From NCBI RefSeq assembly GCF_001949145.1, contig NW_019091438.1:168885-232884 (forward strand): a stretch of 64,000 nucleotides of DNA, given 5' to 3'. Both the position numbers and the translations under genes were made by a program. The first letter of the stretch is position 1. Every line of letters starts with the position of its first letter. This DNA is from Acanthaster planci. Lineage: Eukaryota; Echinodermata; Asteroidea; Valvatida; Acanthasteridae. The notes beneath the pieces are model-generated. The model did not search any database. It was not told where the DNA came from and saw only the letters and a program-made list of their open reading frames with translations. This document shows positions 10,201-23,700 of this stretch, in pieces.

Positions 10201-13200
10201 TTATTAAAGACCAACTCCAACGGTTTTATTAAAAGTTTTGAAAATAAACTATTATTGTGTTTAGTGTGTAATAAATCATATATTCATATCCAAATCATGT
10301 CTGTATGGCGTCTGTAGTTTTTGAAATTTTGCCAAAACTTTCGAACGGCGTCTTCGAGTTTTATGAAAAATTTCCACAACCTAACCGCTGGCGGCGCTGT
10401 TGAAAAACAAAATTTGTATGACGGGTGCACCCACGCAAGTAGGCCAGACATGTGTCCATTAATAAAAGTTATACACTCAAAATATTCCAAATTAGAGAAT
10501 TCTGAGAGCCATGGAATTGGGTAATGGAAGAAATATGGCACTGAACCTCTTGGCCGGACTCGGGGCTTCCAGATCTGAGCATTTTGGAGTAATGGAAGAA
10601 ATATGGCACTGAACCTCTTGGCCGGACTCGGGGCTTCCAGATCTGAGCATTTTGGTCCAAAGTGGTACTATTTTGACCGTTTTGCAGAGGACTGCGCATG
10701 TATTTTAAAAATGGCTACTTTTCCTGGTAGTGAAATTTCCTTCATTTTAGGGGTGGTCTACTTTGGGTGAGAATTTCTCAAAACTTCATCGGTCAACCCA
10801 CTGAAAATTGAAAGGAAAATGAAAGAGGGCATGTCGAACATCATTTTGCTGTCCAGCTTGGACACCTGTGAAAGTTGTGAGTATTTCTAAAACGATTTTG
10901 AAATAAAAGGATTTATCATTGGTGTATATGGGAATTTATTTACATGGGTGCACCCTATAGTAATACCGAAGAATACACTGAAACTGGTATCCGTGGCGCG
11001 ACCGGTTCCGCTACAAACGTAAAAGTACATGTAAATGAACATGGAGCTACACGTGCCTGCACCTCGTATCGGGGATCGATCTGTGTGCCGGGTCTACTGT
11101 GCTGCACTATCTCTTTGCCTTCTAGAATTAGTGCTCCTTTCTTCATGATTTACAATAATGTTCGTGCTGTCGTCCGCGGCTACACTTTCAAAGCATGCCT
11201 AAAGCGCACGCACAGTGGTATTACCTCTCCACGGCAATACATCACAAAATCAATATTCATAAGATACTAATGAGTCGTGACGACACGTCCATTTTTGCAA
11301 TACCGGACTGGACTCGCAGGAAGAACGCGCACAAAAAGTGTGTTTCATTAACACAAAACGCGTATTGCAAGGGAGATATTGTTATGGGCCACTTTTATTA
11401 GACTTGGCTCTTCTGAATAGGATTCAACATGAGAAGAGTTAGCATCATTGGAGTTGGTCTTTAATGGGCGAATTATCAACCGACAGCTCTTCTGGAAACT
11501 TCCGTTGAGCTTGATTAAATTAATACTAAGAGATCTTACCTGTTTGACCCATAGACCGGTTTTCATAACTTGATTTCTTTCGTCCTGAAAATAAGATTGA
11601 ATATAAATTAATGAGTAACCTCGGCTGGTAGTGATCCCCCTCCCCAACAGATCCTAACTTTCGAAATTCGCCAGTGAGATGGAAGCTTCGCGCCCATAAG
11701 TATCAAACGAGCCACGTGTTTCTCTGTGCTCTTTTACAAAGGTGCTAGCAGCCACACCATAATTTCAATGCAATATTTGTAAATATCTCTAATAAAACAC
11801 ATCCATTTTGAACGTCGAGAAACGAGAACGAGGTTGGAATGCATGTTGTGACGGGCCTGCATGTCTGAAGTTTGACGCAACCTGCAAAGCAGAATTATTA
11901 CAGCAATACAATTACTGTTTGTATTACCGCTGAATTACGAATCACTTTGTGATTTGTGGCAGCAGAAATACAGTTTCATTTGCTTCACACCCCGGCACGA
12001 CCACCTACAAGAAAAATAAACAGGCCTGTACCCATTTGTAGCTGCGGTTTATTGCACTGACAAATTGTCTCGGCTTGGACGAATAGACAATAAACAAAGA
12101 CAGGGATCTTACCCCACTGTAAATATTCAAAGTGGTGACAAGCTAGGGATTAATCCTTGTAGACTTTGATGAAAAGTGGGTGACCGCGCTCCCGGCCCAC
12201 ACCGAAAAGAAATTTATATTAAACAAGACAGTGACGCTTTGAAAAGAGGTAAAAAAAACAGTGAACAAAATGATTCTCACTGCAACAACTCTGCTACTTC
12301 ATATTTTGTAAACATTATTTTGCTATCAGTTTGTACGCACTTAAAAATTCTTAACATGTTCAGAGTACAGTCGGATAGTGTTTGACACTACGGGCGATTC
12401 ACAATAGTGCGCCTCCAAGAGTTTGCAACGCGTTAACTAATCACAGAGCGCAAAATCTGTCGACCCATTCAAAAGGCGCATTGGGTTGACAGATTTCGCA
12501 CGCTGTGTTTGGTCAATGCGTTACAAACTCTTGGAAAACTATTAATTAACGCGAGTATGGAACACTGCTGCTCAGAAACTGAACATACTAGCTCCTGGGT
12601 ATATTTTTAGTGAGATACTGAAATCGCTTTTTAATTGCTGAACAAAGGTTTTAGAAAAAAACCTAGTTCATGAAAGTACAAAAAATATACAAGGGAAAAG
12701 GGTTTACGAGAACGGAAGAAAGGAGGCGTAGAAATTTTGTTTTTAAATCAAAGCCTGATAATTTCGCCGGCACATGCAGGTAAACAAGCACAGGCATCGG
12801 AGAAGAAATTAAGAGGCATGGGGTGAAGAAACTGAAGGAGTATAGTGTAAACATCCATTCGCACCCTGCCTAATTTCAAGGCGAGAATCACTCTTCCAAA
12901 TCAACCCTGACTTGCTGGATTAGCGTCCGTCTCCCCGGCCGACTCTCGCCCTTCGCCCGGCGGCTGAGACGCCGCGTTGTCGCTGCCGCCAATTCGGGCC
13001 GGCCCGTCTCGGCTTACCGAGTGTCCACGCCTGCATCTTGAAAGACAAACGGGAAACAGTGTGGAACTCTGGACGTGGCGAAACACTGTCTGAAAACGGC
13101 GCGATCGAGCACCGTGGATCCTCGGGGTGAAATTTAAGTTTTCAGGTAGTTGGCCGTGATTTCATGAAATGACGTTAGAGAAAGAAAATCCGATGTCAAG

Positions 13201-16200
13201 GGTTCCCGGAAACAATGACGTCATATTTGGCTCAACGGCTGGATGGAATTCCCTTTAAAAGTGCGTTGCATGCGAAAGGGTGTGTCCATTGGCACCACAA
13301 TACGCCGTGTCGTGCCAGGTTGCTCAGAGCATGGACGCAATTTATTATCTCAAACTAATCAAGACTATTGTTAGCAGTAACAGTAATTTCAGAAGAAGAA
13401 AGAATTGGAATATAATGAAGGGGCTAAGGGCAAAAGATTAAATGATGATTTCCAATTTCAACCAAGCACATCGCCGAAGAGAAAGATCATAGGAATTCCC
13501 TCGACTCATCTACACTGTAGGAGATTTCGGCTTAATCAGACGTATTTTTCGTATCACCACCACTCCTTATTTGTTCCTTTCCCTCTCTTTCCTCGCTTAG
13601 TACGTACTTTGTGGATAGTTATTTATTAATTTTTTTTCAATAAAAGTTTACCACCACAAAAATCCTACCATACAAAGCAGAAGGTCAACATTAAAAATTC
13701 GCCTAGGTATCTGAAGAATAGATCGATACTCGACCCGCGATACCGGCTATGAATGGTTTCCCGGACTTGTGATTCTAAAATGTCGAGCGTGGAAAACCAA
13801 CCAAGCGACTCGCTATGCGCATGCATCCCAACGACAGACTAAAGGTTAAAGCGAGGAAAACTGACCAGAATCTCTGGCAGCAGATGTAGCGAGTAGATGG
13901 TGCCAATGAACAGGGTGGATTAGCCAATAATGAAGCAAGCACTGAATGATGACAGAATTGCCAGGCCACCGCACTTCGGACTATCGAAAAAGTGCCAAAG
14001 AGGTCAATTACCGTAAATGCGCAGAAGGCAACAGAGTGACGTAACAACATAGCCTGCCCCCACGTTTGGTCCATTTTTGGTAGTGTGTAAGATTCGTGCG
14101 TAGCTCGTGAGCACGCGCGAGTCGCCAGTAGCGCACGAGCCGGACGCTGCGGAGTGGGTGTTGAGATATCACTTTCACTTTGGTTTGGCCCATGTGTTTG
14201 CTCATCAAAGAGACGAGTGTGTTCGGCAAACACCGACAGATGACTTAGCGTCACCTGACGACCGAGTCAGATTGACATGGGGCATCTGTAAGGTGTCTGC
14301 GGGGAATGACAGAATGCAACATGATAACAGATATCCGTGATTGGGCTTGAAGGAGTCCGGTTGATCAGGATACAAAAAACAAAAAATTACAAAAATTTTA
14401 TCAAGGATTAAGCCCACTAATAACGAAGGCTTTGATACCTTGAGAAACTTCAAACGTTTTATAAAGCCATAAATATGTTTTCTTAGGCATACCAAATACT
14501 GTTTGGTTATGCTTGAAAATGTGAATTAAACTGATAAAAACGGAATTTACCAGTAGTGCTTTCGAGCTATACGTTGCAAGCAAATACGTTAGAAGCATAT
14601 TAAAATGCAAATATAATGATATTTAAACTTTCTGTACATAAGCACAAAGGGCACCTCTAACGTAGGCAACGCAGAGAATGGTATCCAAGCTAAGATACAG
14701 TTATTAATTAGTCGTTCATGGTTAGGTAATGTAGCCTCATTCACAATCGTTAAGTTTCCTAAAGATTCTCTCGTGGCCAACACATATCTCGCTATTATAT
14801 GTATCGGTGGACATGAACCAATGTCCCTTGGTGGATCTAAGGACACGTTGTAAGGAAGTGTATGTTTAGTAATGTTGAATAACCGCGGCTGCAGCCGTAA
14901 CTGACGTGTACGTGTGCTTGAAAGCAGTGTTCGTGCGGTAGCCCATACTCATAGTAAGACGCATAAATGGACGCAGCAGTTGTTATGTATGTCCTACATG
15001 ACAGAAACTTCATTATCACACAAGAGGGTAACATCTTTCGGACGATGAAACACGGAACTAAGTAGGCCCCATGTATAATCAGATCATGTGTGAAATTTGC
15101 AAATATAATTACCAATTAAAAATATAAAGTTTAGGATATGTAATTTTTCATTTGCAAATCAGGATCCGAAACTGTTCAAATGGTTACAAAGACCGAGTTG
15201 GGACATTGTTTGCATCGACAAATGTGAGAGGTCACGCTCAGAACATCATAAACACGCACGGCTGATCATGTCTGCTTTGTGTGACCACGCCCCGGTCACC
15301 CGATCAGATTGTCTCGTTAAACCGCATGAGCGCCGCAGTTGGCTGCATTTCCCACAAAGGTCAGGCATCTCGGCTGCGTATCAGCCGTCATGCCGGGTGT
15401 TGTGGCCTGTCTACCATGCTGTACAGTATGTTTTTATGACTTGTACAACACATATTAAAAAGTGAATATAAATACTCGGCACACCGGGGGTTCTCAATTG
15501 GCTCGGCGTGAGAAACGAGACCGCACGCTGGCACGCTAGGACACGTCGCATCCCGAGTGATCCCGCGTAGCTCCCTGATACGCATGGGTTCTGTCAAAAA
15601 AACAGCTCGATTCAAAACTCAAACGTCGCAATCATGACAGCATTTGGAAATGATAAAGCATGGAAACAGAGGACTCGTGCCTCGTTAAAAATGTCCAGAC
15701 TTCAGGCTCTCGCGTTGTTTATTAACTAAGGTTTCCATTCGATCGTCTCAAAGCAAACTTTGTTTCATTGTCAATCGCTGACTGGAGTAACTAGGAGTCG
15801 TTTTTTTTATAGAACAGGTAAATCGGTTTCTGTAAACTATGACTTTCAACTTGTTCAACCCTTTTGAGCTGTGCGCAAAGCAGTGTACACAAATACCATG
15901 ACCTGGCCCACCGTTTTTTCCATCGTGGCTGCTTATGGAAACCTCTCAAGAGCACATGTGGACGTCTTGACCCAAACCCCACTGGGTGACACCTAGCACA
16001 TAAAGTGGCCCGACACGAGGAGAGTAGTGTGTGCCAATAATTATCAGAAGAAACACGGTTTGGAAACGAAACAATCTTACACAACTTTTCTTGTCTCGCA
16101 GATCAGCAAACGCATTAAGTCGAAGAGTCGCCCCAAGACACTGATATTATTACCAACCGTTTTGGGCCCTCGAAAAGCCATCGGGATGTGCTAAACTAGT

Positions 16201-19200
16201 TTTGTTTTACTCCACAGAGCACGGTTTGGGTTGCACGCAGGGCGAAGTGTGGAGTGAACCAGGAGAGCCATCATACGAAGCGCTTGTCGGGTGTTTGCTC
16301 CTGTCGGCTCGAGGCGACTGACCAATTCTCAGGATACAGTATTCAACTTTTAAAGGTTAAGTGGTACTGGGAACGGGAGGTTTGAGGACGCAAACAGGGC
16401 TATTAGGGCAAGCTTTACTCACAAGATAACAAGGCCTGTCATCACCATACCAATTCGCTGGTTGCCTTGAAGACTGCTGTGTGTTTCGATGGTGAGGTTA
16501 TGAGAACCTTTCCAAACAAGCATTTTCTTTTCTCAAGTCGTTTTACTTTCGAATGTCTCCTCTTTATAAATGAATCCTTATCCCTAATTTCATTATGAAA
16601 TTGCACGTGTCATTAAGAAATGCATGTGATTGCTTTCTGACAGCTGGCTCTTAATTCAATAAATCAGTTTTTTTTCAGCCAAGGTCCCTCAGGAAATAAC
16701 TAAGCTGCCACTGTATTGTGAAAAAGTTACACATTATGCAATTTGAGGATTATGCTAAGCTGAAAACAAACTTTCGTTGATTAAGACTCATACACGAGGA
16801 TTGCTCACGGGTATTTTTCAGTGAAAACCGTCAACACTGGAATGCTTGAAAACACCAAGCGGCATCCGTTGAGGAAATAAAACTGCCGCGTGTAAATTAA
16901 TCTGGCTAGCAAACGCCGAACTGCATGCAGTACCGCCATTGCCAGTTCTCTTAATAAGAAAGAAAAGATAGAAAAAACTGCGGGCCGCTGCTACGGGCCG
17001 AAAAGGGCAGGCAAAAATCAATTCACGCCACATGAGCAGCCCCCATACAGGCGTCAGACGGTGAAAGACGGCAACATTTTTCTACCCGTCCTCTCTTGAT
17101 CCATTCTGGTCCTTCTCCTCATCCTTCGGTTCATCCCGACCTCCTCCCCCTCGTCCCTCGTCCCTCGTCCCTCGTCTGCATTCTTGTGTCCCTCCGTGTT
17201 AATTCCTTGCATGTGTCTTCAACATGGTAACCAAGTGATGTTCGATTTTGCCCAGTATCGACTTGATGTCTGGAGGGCGTTTTTTTGCTCTTCCGGTTGC
17301 CACGGCGTTTCCCGCCAACACCAGCACGGACACGTAAGTTTGGTAAGTGGTGCCGTCGATCGCGATGAGTGTGTTTTTGCTTCGTGCACTCGTAATATGA
17401 ATGTGAATATCGAAGTATATTCGGTCTATCGGTCTATAGACCGATGCCCCGAGGGCACAAACGCGTACATAGATTGCTCTCTGGAATATGAATCCAGTTT
17501 CTCTGGCACACCCCCTGGTTCTCATTCGAAAATAATGAAAGATTTCTTCCACATCATATCACGCTGAAAAGGACAGAGGACTACGATGTCAAATCTCTTT
17601 CTGATTTGAAAATCTATCAACAGCTCTCAAAAATCAGGGCTTTCGGAGACAGATATTAAGAAAAGGAGCTACGAGAAAGAGTGCGTTCGGTATACGCGTA
17701 CCTTTAAAATTCTTGAAAACGTTGGAATTTCTGGAATAGTCGGCAGAAAATGGAGCAAATGGGTGCATGCGAGTACGACAGCCGCCCTGAGTGTCCAATC
17801 AATCATACCTAACCCGGACCATTCGAACCGCCTGACACCGTTCTCCCATGAAACGGGCCGCCCAACTGTCATGTTACACTTTCTTTCTGATTGGATTAGA
17901 GGACACGGCTATTCGGTTGCGGCACAGGCCGCCAATTGCCTGCTCGTCGTGGCCGATGAGGTTTAATACAGGGATTTACGATAATAAGTGGTAATTCGGT
18001 TAGACAGTTGGACCGGTTTTCCCGATGAGCCAATAACGGGGAGCGAAGCAGCCTTCCACGGTAACTTGAGCGTCACTGAAGAAGATGGTTGTCCCCCCCC
18101 ACCCCCGAAGCGACGATGGTTCTCAAAAACAGTTCTATATTTTGCGGCGACCCGGAAACATAATTGTATCATGTAGGTCACAAAGGATTACAGAAACTAC
18201 TTGAGTCAGTCACTGCGAGGTTTAGTGTTCGCATATACACTGATCAGAGGAGAAATGTGGAAGAGTGGTCGCACACTATAGACAAATAAATCTTTGCAAG
18301 GACGTCTAGAAAGGGATGTAAGAAATGTGAAATGCCAAAACTAACTTAAGCGCCCCGAAATATTAAACAAATAAAAGTTAGGTCTGACGTTTCCATCCAA
18401 GAGGAATCATTTTCGAAGGCAAGAGGAAAATAGACAAGGATGTGCACGGCTTCCCGCGGGCTTTAATCTTCCCCTCCCGGTTGTTGATCGAAAAACCATG
18501 GCCATAAACCAGTTCATAACCGAAAGACAAGCACTTGTTTACTGACTGGGGTCAGCTAGCAAACTCGTCTTTGTAGAAAAGAGGCACGACAATTTGCAGC
18601 ATGTTGGAAACATTGAAAGTGATGGGAAAGAAGACTAAGGAAGATGGGAAAAAGATAGGTATCAGTTCTCCTTGTTCTCTCTGAGGTCTCGGTGAGATCT
18701 TGATTGTAACCATGGCGGTGTAATGCCTCCCCATTATGGCAGCAGCAAAGCCAAAGATGGCTCAACGATTGAAGATATAGCGAGACAATGGTAAACTCAG
18801 ACTCAGAGTAAAAAGGGAGACAGAATGTCCTTAGGTCAAAATCAATGCCAAGAATTTACCAACGGTTGGCTTGATCCTGCCTCCTCGATGCGAGCGGACC
18901 CCTTGCAGTTTAAGGAGCAACCCGCATGAAATATTGCGCGCCAAAGATGAACGGCAGCTGAAACAGTGTTTTCAGTTCCAATACAAGAATGGCTGTTTAA
19001 CAGCTCCAGGGAGATAATGGGAAAAGGAGTAATTAAGCACAGCGCGTTCACGGGCCGCCAGGGAGGAAGGCTAGGGTGGGCACAAGAGCTCTGTATAAGA
19101 GTGCTATCCATTCTCTACTAGAACATTTTCTATGATCCAAGAGAAAGATGATGAGTGGCAGAGGTCAAAATGGGGAGGGGGATTAGAGGATAACGGAACA

Positions 19201-20741
19201 GGTTGACAGGCAGACAAATAGGCAGAGAAAGACCCTCGGGAACATCGAACCCCGGGGTTACTAGCGCGAGCTCCTTCAGTATACTGCTCATGCATCATCC
19301 CGCGGAAATGTCACGCAGCTTTTATCCGGGAATTCATTCACATTAGAGACTATTACTAGCAGCTCATGAACTACGTAAGAGAGAAGGTTTATTGGGTTTA
19401 CTCCCTCGCCGGTTCTTTTCAGAGTCATCAGTCTTGTGTACCCGCAAAAAGTCTAGCCTCCACCATGCAATGGCGAACTATTTTATGGTGAAAAATCTAC
19501 CGCTATGTAATTCTCCTCGGTAAAAAAAAGAAGAAAGAATAAAGAAAGACATTTCGAACTTTACAATTTATCTGGTAGAGCAAGCATTGATATCTCAGGT
19601 AATTCATCTTAATGACATAATATATCCTACACAAGAAGCAACTTGGACAAGAGCTTTTTCAAATTATGTATTAAGAGACAGTGATATAGCCACTTGAAAT
19701 AAACAAACGGGAATATTCACATCGGATGAATATTAAATCCTTGGTGATGTTAGTTAGCTCTTGCTATCTTTGCTGTCTTTCACAATTTGTAAGAGCTCTA
19801 CGGCAAAACTACTGTTAGCAACGCAGCACTCCCGTGTGACAACGTTTGCATACCAGCTCGCCCAAACCAGATGGGCATACAGAAACCCGTAGTAGATCAG
19901 GAGGTCGTTCTCCCGTCGATATCGGTTTTATTCAGGAGTGGGTTGTAGATTTAATGTCCCTGGTGGACAATGCCACCACGGCTCCACACAGGAAACCATC
20001 TCTCTCTCTCTGAATGAACGTCGACGGAATCGAAGCATTTGAATAATTAACTGTACCAACACCTGCGGTAAAGACGAAGCTAACCTTTTACACGGGCAGA
20101 AGTGTAAGAAACCGTGATTCGAACATCCAGTTACATACGTCAGCGGACTACGTTTAAGGAGGATAACCGTCAAAACACACCTTTTAATAGTAAACCGAAT
20201 GGTACGTTTTTGCTCAGGGTCGATTCCAATAGCGTACGAATCATCAAAAGGGTGACATCTAATTAATTATAACATTGGTCTGTCCGCCCTGAGGAAAATA
20301 AAATATCAATTTAAACGAATTTAAATTGGGCCAAGTTTCCATGGAATACTCTATTGTCCCTTGATATTGACCCCAAGCGAGATCATGAGATGGCGCAATT
20401 TTCCAAGCAACAGAGGTTTAACAAAGGTTGGAAAATGCACTTCGCTGGTTCACGAACGACTGTGAAATGCACGTGTTGTGCCGGGTCGCGTCGCTTCCAA
20501 CAGAATGAACACTCCCAACGAACATGATTCTTTTCAACCGTTGAGGGGGTGCTTCTGCTTGAGACGGATAGGGATGAATTAAAAATTATCTCCCCACTTA
20601 CCACATCAATAATCTGCGAAATGGATAATCCCATGTACACCTTGAGAGGGAGAGAATCATTCCGTACTGGGCGTACAGAATAGTTGTAGTTCAGAGTCAG
20701 GTCAGTCAGCAGCTTGCTCTCCTCCAAGGATCCATCACACA
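7012..20741 (-). CDS. nAChR alpha-type subunit, gene B (5' end missing)
   Basis: A second acetylcholine-gated channel subunit. The - strand CDS joins 20741-20602, 11584-11540, 9513-9404, 8827-7744 and 7254-7012, about 539 residues without the leader. All junctions are GT/AG and in frame. It has Cys-loop CAIDVHYFPFDKQDC, loop B GSWTYD, loop C KYPCCEQTY (Cys-Cys at 8538-8533, so alpha type) and M1-M4. M2 keeps the standard Glu at -1' (8394-8392) and Glu at 20' (8331-8329), with Arg instead of Lys at 0'. The pre-M2 LPSNCGE and the M3-end THTM-PWVK resemble vertebrate alpha2/3/4/6-type subunits more than genes A and C do. Exon 4 carries NYS and NVS sequons. The second intron is about 9 kb, against about 0.4-0.5 kb in A and C. 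Confidence 0.95.
7471..7565. repeat. CCAAC/CCTAAC-rich low-complexity tract in the last intron of gene B
   Basis: Degenerate ccaac, cctaac and cccagc units in the 489-bp intron between exons 5 and 6. It recalls telomeric CCCTAA only loosely, as the units are not regular. Confidence 0.85.
7744..8827 (-). CDS. gene B exon 5 (Cys-loop to M3-M4 loop)
   Basis: The acceptor is attgcctcag. The split codon gives Asn, then VHDGYKIDLV in place of the usual ADG. Domains in order are Cys-loop, loops B and C, M1, M2, M3, then a cytoplasmic loop with PPTPQPKRK, a Ser/Asn-rich stretch and an acidic EEEMEWRDSDEEKE patch, and the amphipathic helix before M4. Donor gtaaga follows 7744. The frame runs on to 7591, but that part is intron because the phase-0 junction to exon 6 restores the family sequence. 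Confidence 0.94.
8828..9403. other. intron 4 of gene B; no separate feature
   Basis: A 576-bp intron. It holds ctaaccctaac near 9268-9278 and its inverse near 9325-9337, but the flanking repeats do not nest into a clean hairpin. Confidence 0.7.
9404..9513 (-). CDS. gene B exon 4 (110 bp)
   Basis: Exactly 110 bp with donor gtgagt. It encodes RWHDYRLQWKPANYSNVS and ends LWSPDLLLYN plus two bases (phase 2). It has two N-glycosylation sequons, and the loop A Tyr is present. Confidence 0.94.
9514..11539. other. intron 3 of gene B (2.0 kb)
   Basis: AT-rich intron with a 68-bp tandem duplication at 10521-10656 and two AGCGCCCTC words at 10073 and 10161. No coding sequence recognised. Confidence 0.7.
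10521..10656. repeat. 68-bp tandem duplication, two identical copies
   Basis: The unit starting gtaatggaagaaatatggca at 10521 recurs at 10589 with no difference I can see, then the copies diverge. The identity points to a recent duplication inside intron 3 of gene B. Confidence 0.93.
11540..11584 (-). CDS. gene B exon 3 (45 bp)
   Basis: 45 bp between ttttcag and gtaaga, encoding DERNQVMKTGLWVKQ. Phase 0 at both ends. Confidence 0.95.
12396..12546. mobile_element. palindromic MITE-like element, copy 1
   Basis: It begins gattcacaatagtgcgcctc and runs aagagtttgcaacgcgtt inward. The right half is the near-perfect reverse complement, ending caaactctt. The outermost right end is decayed. It shares its whole plan with 28477-28633. 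A full-length palindrome of about 150 bp without an ORF fits a non-autonomous DNA transposon; the superfamily is not assigned. Confidence 0.8.
12930..13030. other. CpG-rich patch in intron 2 of gene B
   Basis: About 100 bp dense in CG dinucleotides (cccggcggctgagacgccgc and neighbours) within AT-rich intron. It could be a regulatory element or old GC-rich insertion. No exon with family features is seen. Confidence 0.4.
17148..17175. repeat. 7-bp tandem repeat (ccctcgt)x4
   Basis: Four exact consecutive ccctcgt units following a pyrimidine-rich stretch. Confidence 0.95.
20602..20741 (-). CDS. gene B exon 2 (N-terminal ligand-binding domain)
   Basis: 140 bp, the same length as gene A exon 2. 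Acceptor tttaaacag, split codon, then CDGSLEESKLLTDLTLNYN, VRPVRNDS (sequon NDS) and the end LSISQIIDV before gtaagt. The phase-1 start requires an upstream exon beyond 20742. Confidence 0.94.
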
Positions 20742-23700
20742 CTGTTTAAACGGAAGAATACAGGAAACCAGACTTTCATCAATGGACAGTGAAATGCAAA
20801 GACTTGAAAGTGTGAGGTCTCTCCATATACAGCTCTGATCTCTGGCAGAGCTGTATAAAGAGAGAGAAGCGCCAGCTGTAGACTTTGGAACCAAAATGGC
20901 TGTTATGTATGGCCATTATTAATGCAGTATATAGCGTGCTGCTATCGTGTACTAATTGTCCATGTGAACTGACGCATAATCCATTATTTTGGTTCCAACA
21001 ATTGAGACACTCATGTTGCAACTCCCACTATAACGGTTCTGATCGCCAGACCTGGGCGCGCCCTCTTCTGGTATTAATGAGTGAGCGTCAGGCGCTTACA
21101 TCGTCAACCAAAGTAATGTGCGTGTCGAGTTGAAAACTTAAGGTCTTTTTATTGAGGCAGATGTACAAGCATTACTTTTTGTATACCTAAATCAGTAAGT
21201 ATGGAAAATTGTATATGACAACAGAAAAAGCATTATTGTAACAGTCACCCAGACCGCGAACCAGGTGATTACATGAGATAGTAAGATACGGTAGAACGTG
21301 GGTGACAAGTGAAACGGAGAAATCCTGCGAAAGATACAAGCCTTGGTCGTCAGGCACTCGGGCTATGTGAAGTCTAGCATCACCTGATTTGGCAGGTAGA
21401 TAGGACTTCAATTGAAGACGACAATTACGGGTTGGAATCAAGCGTGCTGAGCTGAGATCATAGGATTATTTGCGTACAAAGTCACCAGCGGTCACTCTTG
21501 AATGGGACAGGTTAATACGCGGTCTGCTGTGTGGAGTAATTCATTTAAATGGAATGGCTCTCCGTTTGCGAAGGAATTTCCATAAGACATGTACCCGTCT
21601 TTCATTATCGAGAGAAATCCATGCAAATAGAAGCATTAGGAAGGCGGAATTTGCACTCAGCACACATTCAGCATATACAAAAATCTAACAGGATTAATCT
21701 GCATTATTGCATTAAGCAATTTCTCGATCTTGCATCTCTAAGTTTGGGACAATGACATTTTCGTCAAGGTTTTAAAGGAGGAAATCGTGAATGGAAATTT
21801 TTCAGTTGAACGAACTTAAGTCCACACAACCAATCTGTTTGTCGGATTAAGCCATTCTTTAGTCTGCCCCAGTCGGCGGTTCCCATTTAATAGTGAAACT
21901 TAATCAGACGAAAGAAGTACCTTTCACCCTCAGATGCAATTAGACAAAACAAAGATACTTTTTAGGTATACGATCCGGCCAGGTGATGAGGCAAGGATTA
22001 CTGACAGTTCTCGTAGTAGTGCAGCCATGCAAGATGATCATAGTCGGTACTTTTAGATGCTCGGACTTGAATGAAAACAATTACAGAATGTTAACTCCTG
22101 AACTAATCAACAACAGGGGTGCTCCGTGGCCACAGAGCATGGTTCAAAACGGGGATACTACACGAGAACTAACAAGTGAGGAAACGTCAACCGAATTAGG
22201 CCTAAAAACGCCCCTCTAAATTGGAAACTAGTCGGTTGGTATATGGAGATAAGGAATCGTTTTTATCGAAGTTGAAAAAAACCCTGTCTGGTCTACTGGT
22301 GTGAAAAAGATTTTGGATCACTTTGTCTGCAGGAAATACATTAAAGAGTGAAACCACGCGCTTTAGCTCTCAAATCCAATGTGCATTATGCCGCATTAAA
22401 ACGCCTCGCTGTCAAATTTACAGATGAGATTGTGGTGCTCAAAATTTCCATTGAAATCAACCTCGACATTGACGAGGCCAAGTTCTTCGCACTATAGTAC
22501 AAAGTACTTCTGTCAGTCAGCCGGTAATGGTATAGAGATCGTGCGATCGGATTTTGTCAGATCAACGGGGGTGCGGTTCTGCGACTAGCTATGCATTGCT
22601 TATGCAAGCCTAATGCAGCATCGCCCGTGTTAGGTCAAGCCACTAATGATGTTATTTGGACGTGAAAAGCGAGGCCACCTCACTCACAAAAACGCCTCAT
22701 TATTGCATTACGGAGCCCCACAAACGACACCAGTTTGGTTCGGAGAAGCCCCTAAGGATGCCGCTACGACGTCACGCATTAGCTTAATCCACCTCGGTAT
22801 GCTACTTACCAGCTGGATGTAGAACCATTCCATACCAGGAAAAGTTCGCACACACCGAATCTGTGATATGGTGACCATACATCCCCATACCAATTGAGTC
22901 TGAAGGACACCTTTAGTCTAGTCAGCGTTCAGCGTGTATTACACGTAAGAACTTGAATAATTGATCATTTCATCCCAAGTATGACAAGTCTAAGGACGCC
23001 TACTTGCTCCTCCAGGTGTATCTTTCCCGTTTTTATTGCCTCCTGTCAGGTGGTTTTATTCTGCTGAGGTGTTCGAGTTATGACAATCAGCGTCTACAGT
23101 TTTGTTTCTTTGTTTTTTTCTCTCTTCCGTTGCAGGCCCTTATCTCATTTGGCTTGGCTTGAAATGCCACCCCAATCACATGATGAAAAGTGGTTGTTGT
23201 TTTTGGAATCTTGACAGGTGAGACCACTATGAAGGCGAAGAGGACTACGCATTAAATCGATTTTCACCCCCGTGAGCTATTGGCAGCGGAACCCAGCTTC
23301 AGACTTATTGCGACACTTTCTTTTGTTGGAATGCGCCACTCCTGTATCGCATTTTAAGATTTTTATCTTGCTGCGCGGGTGTCTTGTGGTGCTCCTGTCA
23401 AGCTGGCTCAACATCATGGCCGGCCAACCGAAAGGCTGAACGTGAGGTACTAGGTCCATTGGTCTGTCATTCGTACGGCTAACTGACATATTGTCATTTG
23501 ATTGGCTGTCTCTTCAAATAGATTAATTAATGATAAACCTGTACCGGGTGGCCAATACTAGACCCATAATGCTCTTACAATATTTTATTGAACAGAGCGA
23601 TGCACAACGTTCCTTTTCTATACAGAAATAAGTATATCTTTACTCGAATTTGTCCTTCACGCTAAAATTCGTATACTTCAGCCTATTACTGTATGATATA

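Larger units (their letters stand above)
11585..20601. other. intron 2 of gene B (9.0 kb)
   Basis: A long intron with no recognisable exon. It contains a palindromic MITE copy (12396-12546), a CpG-rich patch at about 12930-13020, the ccctcgt repeat (17148-17175), and runs such as nine C near 18092. Open frames up to 159 codons (for example 13775-14254 on the - strand) have no family-like features. Confidence 0.7.

Noticed and set aside
13775-14254. 159-codon - strand frame
   Set aside because: No domain, no plausible splice support, and codon content looks random.
17817-17830. tRNA B-box-like cattcgaaccg
   Set aside because: No A box at the right distance and no cloverleaf.
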